Origin: Flavobacterium sp.
GTDB taxonomy: Bacteria; Bacteroidota; Bacteroidia; Flavobacteriales; Flavobacteriaceae
Length of the DNA stretch: 8,780 nucleotides
Reading direction: 5' to 3'
NCBI GenBank assembly: GCA_023253295.1
Contig: JALRGZ010000114.1
Coordinates: 1 to 8,780, forward strand
Shown: positions 1 through 6,800 of the stretch, one piece after another
Layout: the number at the start of each line of letters is the position of its first letter
Numbering within the stretch: the stretch's first letter is position 1
Program-made: the position numbers and the translations under genes
Notes under the pieces: generated by a model
What the model saw: the letters and a program-made list of their open reading frames with translations, nothing else
Databases searched by the model: none
What the model was told of the DNA's origin: nothing

Positions 1-883
1 CAGGGTTTGTTCCGTAAGTGATCATTGGCTCGATATCTTCCGCATTGAAGTTTAATTCAGCATCAAATGTTGCGTCAGCATCTGTTTTTAAAGTTTTCCA
101 ATATTCTACAGCCTTAGTCCAAGCTTCCCCTTTTGGAGCGTATAGTCTTCCTTCTAAGAAATCGAAAGTTGTTTGGTCAGGAGCAATCATACCACCACGA
201 GCACCCATTTCGATAGAAAGGTTGCAAACAGTCATACGACCTTCCATAGTCATTTCTTCAAAAACATTTCCTGCATATTCTACGAAATATCCTGTTCCTC
301 CAGAAGTAGTTAATTTAGAAATAATGTATAATGCAACGTCTTTAGGAGTAACACCTTTGTTTAGTTTTCCGTTAACGTTGATACGCATTTTTTTAGGTTT
401 TGGTTGCATGATACATTGAGTAGAAAGAACCATTTCTACCTCAGAAGTACCAATTCCAAAAGCAATAGCACCAAAAGCACCATGAGTAGAAGTATGTGAA
501 TCTCCACATACGATTGTAGCACCTGGTAAAGTAATTCCGTTTTCCGGACCTACTACGTGTACAATTCCATTTTTTTGATGTCCTAATCCCCAGTGAGAAA
601 TGCCGTATTCATTTGCATTAGTTTCTAATGCTTTTAATTGATTAGCAGATAAAGCGTCTTCAACAGGCAAGTGTTGGTTAATAGTAGGAGTATTGTGATC
701 TGCAGTTGCGAATGTTCTTTCTGGATATAATACTGATACGCCTCTTGATTTTAATCCTAAGAAAGCTACTGGGCTAGTAACTTCGTGAATAAAATGACGA
801 TCAATAAAAAACACATCTGGTCCGTCTTCAATTTTACGCACAACATGCGAATCCCATACTTTGTCAAATAATGTCTTGCTCAT
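1..883 (-). CDS. leuC: 3-isopropylmalate dehydratase large subunit LeuC (partial, N-terminal part)
   Basis: LeuC, with the small subunit LeuD, isomerises 2-isopropylmalate to 3-isopropylmalate in cytoplasmic leucine biosynthesis. Reading the minus strand from the ATG at 881-883 gives 294 unbroken codons starting MSKTLFDKVWDSHVV and continuing off the left edge. Family landmarks are DRHFIHEVTSPVAF (28-41), the ATADHNTPT segment (59-67), GDSHTSTHGAFGAIAFGIGT (127-146) and EMGARGGMIAPDQTTF (225-240), all typical of the aconitase/LeuC fold. LeuC proteins are about 465 residues, so roughly 170 are missing, including the region where the family carries its three iron-sulfur cluster cysteines; the cluster cannot be checked here. 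The leader is A-rich with no Shine-Dalgarno, as is usual in Bacteroidota. leuD and other leu genes would be expected beyond the left edge. Identification is secure; aconitase is excluded by length and motif spacing. Confidence 0.96.
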   Translation of the reverse strand, partial: MSKTLFDKVWDSHVVRKIEDGPDVFFIDRHFIHEVTSPVAFLGLKSRGVSVLYPERTFATADHNTPTINQHLPVEDALSANQLKALETNANEYGISHWGLGHQKNGIVHVVGPENGITLPGATIVCGDSHTSTHGAFGAIAFGIGTSEVEMVLSTQCIMQPKPKKMRINVNGKLNKGVTPKDVALYIISKLTTSGGTGYFVEYAGNVFEEMTMEGRMTVCNLSIEMGARGGMIAPDQTTFDFLEGRLYAPKGEAWTKAVEYWKTLKTDADATFDAELNFNAEDIEPMITYGTNP

Positions 884-954
884 TTTTTAATTTTTTTTAG
901 TGTATTTCTGTGTTTTGTACTACCGTTTTTTCTGATATGGTTGTAACAAGATTC

Positions 955-985
955 CAAAAGTATTAAAATCTAATAATGTATTCAA
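955..985 (-). promoter_or_regulatory. Predicted leuC promoter (Bacteroidota sigma-type)
   Basis: On the minus strand a TTG (plus positions 983-985) is followed by a 20-nt spacer and TACTTTTG (955-962), an exact match to the -7 pattern TAnnTTTG with permitted spacing to the -33 TTG. It lies about 70 bp before the leuC ATG, giving a leader of about 65 nt. I see no leucine-rich leader peptide or attenuator-like hairpin in that leader, so leucine control by attenuation is not apparent. Confidence 0.5.
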
Positions 986-1140
986 TTAATATTGTCTATT
1001 ATATACGATACCCAAACGTTATTAATGTAATGTTGTGTATTTGTTTTGCTGGATTACGATTTGGTGAGTTCGTTTTTTTTGTTTCTATTTTCAATCATAA
1101 AGTTGTTTTTGTAACAATTTGTGAAGGGGTTTTGATTTTG

Positions 1141-1191
1141 TGGAATTTTTTAAATTTCCATTTTATTGTTGAATTATATTTAATTAAATAT
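1141..1191. repeat. Pair of AT-rich palindromes
   Basis: Positions 1141-1160 form an imperfect palindrome (outer arms TGGAA/TTCCA, inner TTT/AAA). Fifteen bases on, 1176-1191 is a perfect 16-bp palindrome, ATATTTAATTAAATAT. They could be protein-binding sites or chance in very AT-rich DNA. Neither has the GC-rich stem of an intrinsic terminator. Confidence 0.4.
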
Positions 1192-1246
1192 TGTATATAG
1201 GGTTTAAATTAAGGAAAACGACAAGTTTTTTTTCTTAAATTCGGTT

Positions 1247-1278
1247 TTTGATATTATTTAGGCGCTTGATTAATTTTG
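1247..1278 (+). promoter_or_regulatory. Predicted promoter with long leader toward the TPR gene
   Basis: TTTG (1247-1250), a 20-nt spacer, then TAATTTTG (1271-1278) match both boxes of the Bacteroidota housekeeping promoter with good spacing. Transcription would begin near 1285, about 300 nt before the ATG at 1588. No equally good match lies closer to that gene, so this is either its promoter with an unusually long leader or the promoter of a small RNA. The T-rich background raises the chance of a false match. Confidence 0.35.
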
Positions 1279-1517
1279 TTTTTTATGTTGTTTGGATAGG
1301 GATTTTATTTTAAAATAATATTACGACAACCAAAAAATAAGAAAGTTAATTTTAACGGCTGTTTTGAAATGGTTTAGTTTTTAATTGTAGATTATTAATT
1401 GCTTGTTTAACAGGGTTATTGTTCTTTTATTTTCTTAAATTTATTAATAGAATTTGGCTGAGTTACAAAGAGATGAAAAAGGCATATTCTTTTGGTCTTA
1501 AAACAGTATTTATAAAA

Positions 1518-1555
1518 GTACTCCTTATGAATACAGCTTTGTTTAATAGGAGTAC
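1518..1555. repeat. Inverted repeat upstream of the TPR gene
   Basis: GTACTCCT (1518-1525) pairs perfectly with AGGAGTAC (1548-1555) around a 22-nt loop. It ends 32 bp before the start codon at 1588. It would form a stable stem in a transcript from 1285, or could be a split operator. It has mixed GC content and stands out from the surrounding AT-rich DNA. No U-run follows, so it is not a standard terminator. Confidence 0.4.
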
Positions 1556-1587
1556 CGATTACTACTAATGTTTTTGCAACATGGATT

Positions 1588-2373
1588 ATGAAAAAGGATG
1601 TCATATTAGTGCTGATTTTTCTTCTTCTTATTTTTCAGTCTTATTATGGCTTTGGTCAAATGCGTAAAATTTATAGTGCCATAGAAACTAAAAATGTGTT
1701 GTATTACAAAGTGGAAGAGATTGTCAATATGACATTTGGAGGTTCTACTACGAGATACACGGTTTCTAATTTGAGTCTTATAAGTCAGGTTGATTTAGGT
1801 CCGGAAAATATAAGAATAATCACTCCGGTTTATAAAGAAGAGAGTTTTAGAAAGAAATATTATATAGAAACTAAAAATTTAGATGCCAATAAAAGTCGTG
1901 AACCTACACATTTACTCGAAATTTCTATCGAGAGCGGAAAAATTGAAATTCCTGAAAATCCTCCTTTAGAGCAAAGTTCATTAGCATTGGTACTGAGTAA
2001 AATAGTGAAAATAGAAGAGCCTTCTGTTGTTAAAGCTGCTCCGGTTGTTGCTAAGAGCTCTCCTTCTGTTGTAGATAAAACGGAGCCTACAAAAGAAAAA
2101 GTGGATTACATTTTAGTCAATGTCGTTTATGTGTATGAAAGAGTTCTTGAAAAGGGATATAGATCAGTTTTTATGCTTAAGGAAGTGGCTAATTATTATT
2201 ATTTTAAAAATCAAATGGACAAAGCAGCTAAATGGTATGATGTGCTTTTTGATATGACAAACGAACTAGAACCGATATTTTATTATCGGTTTGGTGATGC
2301 ATTGAGAAAGACTGGTAAGATTCAGCAAGGGAATGAATTAGTTGAGAAATTCAATAAATTAGTTGATCAGTAA
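1588..2373 (+). CDS. Exported protein with C-terminal TPR-like region
   Basis: Function unknown. Residues 1-23 form a signal peptide (MKKD, then a Leu/Ile/Val core) with likely cleavage between G23 and Q24, a common type in this phylum, so the protein is probably periplasmic or envelope-bound. Residues 24-135 look beta-rich and match no domain I recognise. Residues 136-172 are a Val/Pro/Ser/Lys linker. Residues 173-261 are helical and TPR-like: YERVLEKGYRSVFMLKEVAN, then YYYFKNQMDKAAKWYDVLF, FYYRFGDALRKTGK and NELVEKFNKLVD. This part resembles, from memory of the family, the N-terminal TPR block of flavobacterial OmpA/PD40 proteins encoded beside PorP/SprF genes; the PD40 and OmpA domains are absent here. 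No partner gene is adjacent. The ATG at 1588 fits the signal peptide; nearby ATGs at 1568 and 1581 are out of frame. Its end lies 12 bp from the convergent protease gene. Confidence 0.85.
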   Translation: MKKDVILVLIFLLLIFQSYYGFGQMRKIYSAIETKNVLYYKVEEIVNMTFGGSTTRYTVSNLSLISQVDLGPENIRIITPVYKEESFRKKYYIETKNLDANKSREPTHLLEISIESGKIEIPENPPLEQSSLALVLSKIVKIEEPSVVKAAPVVAKSSPSVVDKTEPTKEKVDYILVNVVYVYERVLEKGYRSVFMLKEVANYYYFKNQMDKAAKWYDVLFDMTNELEPIFYYRFGDALRKTGKIQQGNELVEKFNKLVDQ

Positions 2374-2385
2374 GTTGGTGTAAAT

Positions 2386-3606
2386 TTAATGATGTGCAAT
2401 AGGGTCGGGATTTCCATCTGGATCATCTATAACAGTTTTAGTTGGATTTATAGCTCCTAAAAGTAATAAACCACATACATGAGGGGCTGCCATTGATGTT
2501 CCACTTATAGTGTTTGTGCCTCCGCCTTTCCATAATGATTTGATAGATACTCCTGGTGCACAAAAGTCAACTGAAGATCCATAATTTGAAAAATAAGCAA
2601 ATTTATCACTGTTATCCATAGCGGAAACGGTATAGATATTTGGTCCATTTGCGCTAGCAGGTGAATAGTTATCGGCATCATCACTGCTGTTTCCGGCAGC
2701 TATTGCAAATTTTACATTATTCGAAGCTGCTAAAACAACATCATTTAGAGCTGAATTGAAAGGTCCTCCTAAACTCATATTGGCTACATCACCTTGACCT
2801 TCTTTGCCTACATATTCTACACCGGCAATAACTCCTGAATAGGAACCGCTCCCCCGACTGTCTAAAACTCTCACTGCAACTACTGTTGCTCCAGCTGCTA
2901 CACCAATTACATCTCTATTATTATCAATTGCTGCTATTGTTCCGGCAACATGAGTGCCATGGCCATTACCATCATTTGCAGTTAAGGCATCACGACCACT
3001 TAGAAAGCTTAAACTGCGTTCAGTGTCGACATTTAAATCAGGATGAGTTAAGTCTATTCCTGTGTCTATAATCCAAGCTGTTTTTCCCAATCCAACTACA
3101 TTGATTCCTCCACCAACACGTTCAATACCCCAAGGTTTTTCCTGAGCAGGAGCTGTTGTACCGCCACCACCATTAGGTTTTCCTTTTGAGATAGTTACAT
3201 CTGGATTAAGGGTAATCATATAGTCTTGTTCGATTGATTTGATACGGTCATCTTGTCTTAAGGCTAGGAGTTGCTCGTCATCTAGTTGAGCAGCAAATCC
3301 GCTAATTCCAAAACCATAAGTTTGTTTTATTTTGTCTGAACTAAGTTTTATAGTTGAAAAACGAGCTAGATAGTCCTTTTTTAGCGATGCTATTCTTTCG
3401 CTATATTTTTGTGTAGCATATTTGCCAGTCATGTTTTCTTTTAAAACGACTACATATTGACCTTTAATAGGTTCCATCGTGTAGTTGGAAAGAGGGCTTA
3501 ATTCTTTTACCTCGATTAAATCATTATTTTGACAGCTAGTTACTAAAAGTAGAGAGGAAAAAGCTAGAATTAAAAGGGTACGGATTACTAAAGTATAGTT
3601 TTTCAT
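2386..3606 (-). CDS. Subtilisin-like S8 serine protease, predicted lipoprotein, with I9 propeptide
   Basis: A 406-residue secreted endopeptidase. Residues 1-24 are a lipoprotein signal peptide with lipobox LVTSC, so C25 would be lipidated and anchor the protein in the envelope. Residues about 47-134 match the inhibitor I9 propeptide (GQYVVVLKE; GISGFAAQLDDEQLLAL; IKSIEQDYMITL), which chaperones and inhibits the enzyme until cleaved. A Gly-rich linker (NGGGGT, 145-150) precedes the catalytic domain (about 158-390). The triad is complete: D181 in IIDTGID, H216 in NGHGTHVAGT, S371 in SGTSMAAPHV; N306 in AAGN is the oxyanion Asn. PWGIERVGGG (158-167) and the overall layout resemble the proteinase K-type branch. 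The protein ends about 15 residues after the fold, at DPDGNPDPIAHH, with no type IX secretion C-terminal domain. Substrate unknown. No Shine-Dalgarno; the leader has repeated ACC before the ATG. It is divergent from dnaE and convergent with the TPR gene. Confidence 0.94.
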   Translation of the reverse strand: MKNYTLVIRTLLILAFSSLLLVTSCQNNDLIEVKELSPLSNYTMEPIKGQYVVVLKENMTGKYATQKYSERIASLKKDYLARFSTIKLSSDKIKQTYGFGISGFAAQLDDEQLLALRQDDRIKSIEQDYMITLNPDVTISKGKPNGGGGTTAPAQEKPWGIERVGGGINVVGLGKTAWIIDTGIDLTHPDLNVDTERSLSFLSGRDALTANDGNGHGTHVAGTIAAIDNNRDVIGVAAGATVVAVRVLDSRGSGSYSGVIAGVEYVGKEGQGDVANMSLGGPFNSALNDVVLAASNNVKFAIAAGNSSDDADNYSPASANGPNIYTVSAMDNSDKFAYFSNYGSSVDFCAPGVSIKSLWKGGGTNTISGTSMAAPHVCGLLLLGAINPTKTVIDDPDGNPDPIAHH

Positions 3607-3639
3607 GGTGGTGGTGTTTGTTGGAGTTGGTTAGTAGCA

Positions 3640-3670
3640 TAAAATTAAGTAAAAAAATAGAGTTAAACAA
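3640..3670 (-). promoter_or_regulatory. Predicted promoter of the S8 protease gene
   Basis: On the minus strand TTG (plus 3668-3670), a 20-nt spacer and TAATTTTA (3640-3647) match the Bacteroidota promoter pattern except for the last base of the -7 box (A in place of G). A transcript would have a short leader of about 27 nt. This is the best match found in the 3607-3720 stretch. Confidence 0.3.
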
Positions 3671-3791
3671 TTGTAAATCTGTTTATTGGTTATTTTTAGG
3701 TTGGTTTCTCTAATACTTCGTTTTCTTTGTAATTTGTTTATTGCGCATGAGCGAAAAATAAAATAAATTTTTGTTGATAACTTCCCTTTTC

Positions 3792-3817
3792 TTTGGCTTT
3801 AAAAAAAACTAAATTTG
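3792..3817 (+). promoter_or_regulatory. Predicted dnaE promoter
   Basis: TAAATTTG at 3810-3817 exactly matches the -7 box TAnnTTTG and lies 50 bp before the dnaE ATG. The nearest TTTG (3792-3795) leaves only 14 nt of spacer, shorter than the usual 17-23, so the -33 box is doubtful. The same -7 octamer precedes the thioredoxin gene. Confidence 0.35.
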
Positions 3818-3830
3818 GAATTCCAATTTT
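3811..3830. promoter_or_regulatory. Near-perfect 20-bp palindrome over the dnaE promoter (operator candidate)
   Basis: The core TTGGAATTCCAA (3815-3826) is a perfect 12-bp palindrome. After one mismatched pair (3814/3827) three more pairs match, AAA with TTT, giving 9 of 10 symmetric pairs. It overlaps the predicted -7 box and the expected start point, where a dimeric repressor could block initiation. No regulator is encoded in the window, so the binding protein is unknown. Confidence 0.4.
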
Positions 3831-3867
3831 GTGAAATTACAAAATTACAATTTCTTCATTTACAGCT

Positions 3868-6800
3868 ATGTACTTAATATTCGATACAGAAACTACAGGA
3901 TTACCTAAGCGTTGGGATGCACCAATTACTGATACTGCTAACTGGCCGCGATGTATACAAATCGCCTGGCAGTTACATGATGATATGGGGCAATTGGTCG
4001 AGCATCAGGATTATTTGGTTAAACCAGAAGGCTTTAATATTCCTTATGATGCCGAACGTATTCATGGTATTTCTACTGAATTGGCGCAAGCCGAAGGAAT
4101 TACTTTAGTCGAGGTTTTAGAAAAATTCAATATTGCTTTAAGTAAAGCCAAATTTATTGTCGGGCAAAATCTGGGTTTTGATGTCAATATTATGGGCTGT
4201 GAGTTTCATCGTATGGGGGTGGATTCACCTATGGCTTCGATGCCGGTTTTGGATACCTGTACCGAGGTTACGGCTAATTTGTTGAAATTACCCGGAGGTC
4301 GTGGAGGTAGGTTTAAATTGCCAACATTGACCGAGTTACACGAATATTTATTCAATGTTCCTTTTGCGGAAGCGCACAATGCCACTGCCGATGTTGAGGC
4401 AACTACCCGTTGTTTCTTAGAATTAATCAAAAGAGAAGTATTTACTAAGGAAGAATTAGATGTTCCTGCTTCGTACTTTAAAGATTTCCAAGCCAAAAAT
4501 CCGCAGGAAATTCAGCTTATCGGATTAAAGCATATTAATCTGAAAGCAGCTTCGGATAAAATTCGTGAACAACTCCAAAAATCGGAGCAAAGTGTTTCTC
4601 AGACAACTATTTCTGAAGCGGATAAAAAAGATTTTACTGCGGCAAAATTTGCCCATTTACATAATCATACCCAGTTTTCGGTTTTACAATCTACTATTGG
4701 AATTGGACCTTTAGTCGCTGCTACGGTGAAGAATAAATTTCCGGCGGTAGCCATGACCGACACTGGAAATATGATGGGTGCTTTCCATTTTGTAAGTGCC
4801 GTGATGAATCACAATAAAGGGGCTTCTGCTAAAAACAAAGCCTTAGTTGAAAGTGGTGAAGAACCAACGGAAATTGAAATCAAACCGATTGTAGGTTGTG
4901 AGTTTAATATTTGTGAAAATCATACCGATAAATCCAAGAAAGACAACGGATATCAGGTTGTTTTGATGGCTAAAAATAAAAAGGGATATCACAATCTGGC
5001 TAAAATGGCTTCAATTGCTTATGTAGATGGATTTTATTATGTACCCCGAATTGACAGAACTGTTGTTGAAAAATACAAAGAAGACATCATGGTTTTATCG
5101 GGGAATTTATATGGAGAAATTCCGAGTAAAATTCTGAACATTGGTGAAAACCAAGCAGAAGAAGCTTTATTATGGTGGAAGGAGCAGTTTGGAGATGATT
5201 TTTATCTCGAAATCATGCGCCACAATCAGGAAGACGAAAACAGGGTGAATAAAACCTTAATAGAACTTTCTAAGAAGCATAATGTAAAGTTAATTGCTAG
5301 CAACAATACTTACTATTTAAATAAAGAAGATGCCAATGCGCACGACATTTTATTGTGTGTAAAAGATGGCGAAAAACAAGCTACTCCAATAGGGCGTGGG
5401 CGTGGTTATCGCTACGGATTGCCTAATCAGGAGTATTATTATAAGTCAGAAGAAGAGATGAAAAAACTCTTTGCTGATTTGCCGGAAGCCATTATTAATA
5501 TTCAGGAAATTATAGATAAGGTTGAAACTTACTCCTTATACCGTGATGTATTACTTCCAAAATTTGAGATTCCTGACGAATTTAAAGTAGCCGAAGATTT
5601 GGCGGACGGAGGTGTTCGTGGAGAAAATGCTTATCTACGTCATTTAACCTATACAGGTGCCGAGCGTCGTTACGAAGAGATAACTGATGAAGTTAGAGAA
5701 CGTTTAGATTTTGAGTTGATGACCATTTCCAATTCAGGTTATCCGGGTTACTTTTTGATTGTACAGGATTTCATTGCCGAAGCTCGTAAAATGGGGGTTT
5801 CGGTAGGTCCGGGTCGTGGTTCGGCAGCGGGTTCGGCCGTAGCCTACTGTTTGGGAATTACCAATATAGACCCGATTAAATACGATTTGCTTTTTGAGCG
5901 TTTCTTGAATCCTGACCGTGTATCGATGCCCGATATTGATATTGACTTTGATGATGAAGGTCGTGGATTGGTAATGGATTACGTAATTAATAAATATGGT
6001 GCTAATCAGGTGGCGCAGATTATCACTTACGGTAAGATGGCTACCAAATCGGCGATTCGTGATACGGCTCGTGTACTCGATTTACCGCTATTTGAAGCCG
6101 ATAGAATTGCGAAGTTGATTCCGGCGATGATGCCTGGAAAATGGAATTTGGCGCGATTTATTTCTGAATCGGAAGATGATGTCAAAAAAGCATTAAAATC
6201 CTCGGAAGAATTTGACCGTGTAAAAGAGTTAATTGGAATTGCTCACGAAGAAAACCTTGCCGGAGAGACCATTCAGCAAGCTAAGGTATTGGAAGGATCG
6301 ATGCGAAATACGGGTATTCACGCCTGCGGGGTAATTATCACGCCTGATGATATTACCAATTTCGTTCCCGTTACTACTGCCAAGGATTCCGACTTATATG
6401 TAACCCAATTTGATAACTCCGTTGCCGAAAGTGCAGGGTTATTGAAGATGGACTTCTTGGGTCTGAAGACTCTTACTTTGATTAAAGATACCGTAAAACT
6501 GGTGAAATACAGAACAGGAATAGAATTGGATCCTGAGAATTTCCCGATAGACGATGTCAAAACCTATGAGTTGTTCCAAAGAGGTGAAACGGTCGGAGTG
6601 TTCCAGTACGAGTCGCCCGGGATGCAGAAGTATATGAAGGATCTGAAGCCTACCGTATTTGCCGATTTGATTGCGATGAATGCCTTGTATCGTCCGGGGC
6701 CTTTAGAATATATTCCTTCTTTCGTTCGTCGTAAAAATGGAGAAGAAGAAATTACGTATGACTTAGATGCCTGTGAAGAATATTTAGGAGAAACCTACGG

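Larger units (their letters stand above)
884..1587. other. Long AT-rich intergenic region between leuC and the TPR gene
   Basis: About 700 bp between divergently oriented genes, strongly AT-rich with T-runs on the plus strand. No frame shows a recognisable protein. A hydrophobic 74-codon frame at 976-1200 has the composition of translated T-rich DNA and overlaps the leuC promoter, so I do not call it. The gap holds the leuC promoter, a 20-bp imperfect and a 16-bp perfect palindrome (1141-1160, 1176-1191), a plus-strand promoter match (1247-1278), a 14-bp AT palindrome (1305-1318) and a hairpin (1518-1555). Nothing resembles a tRNA, riboswitch or insertion-sequence end. Confidence 0.6.

Noticed and set aside
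18..419. 133-codon plus-strand frame
   Set aside because: It is the antisense shadow of leuC, whose minus-strand frame is unambiguous.
976..1200. 74-codon plus-strand frame encoding a hydrophobic Phe/Ile/Val-rich peptide
   Set aside because: Its composition is what T-rich DNA gives by chance, it has no recognisable motif, and it overlaps the predicted leuC promoter.
1448..1456. TAGAATTTG as a nearer promoter for the TPR gene
   Set aside because: The box has one extra base against TAnnTTTG, and the closest TTG (1419-1421) is 26 nt away, outside the usual spacing.
1416..1604. 62-codon minus-strand frame
   Set aside because: It overlaps the start of the TPR gene and its leader on the opposite strand, with no domain or signal and no promoter match; best explained as chance.
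2886..3071. 61-codon plus-strand frame rich in Leu, His and Gln
   Set aside because: It lies antisense to the S8 catalytic domain; the composition is a reflection of the protease codons.
3604..3616. Triplet repeat (ACC on the protease mRNA) beside the start codon
   Set aside because: Only three copies; too short to call a phase-variable repeat or a defined signal.
3833..3854. GAAATT/AATTTC inverted repeat with direct AATTAC copies in the dnaE leader
   Set aside because: Short, all-AT-type arms in AT-rich DNA, readily expected by chance; weaker than the palindrome at 3811-3830.
3917..4108. 63-codon plus-strand frame in the exonuclease region
   Set aside because: It is an out-of-frame reading of dnaE; the real frame contains the full exonuclease motifs.
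4206..4496. Minus-strand frame of 96 codons inside dnaE, and others at 6318-6560 and 6784-7086
   Set aside because: All are antisense to conserved polymerase domains and show no family motifs.
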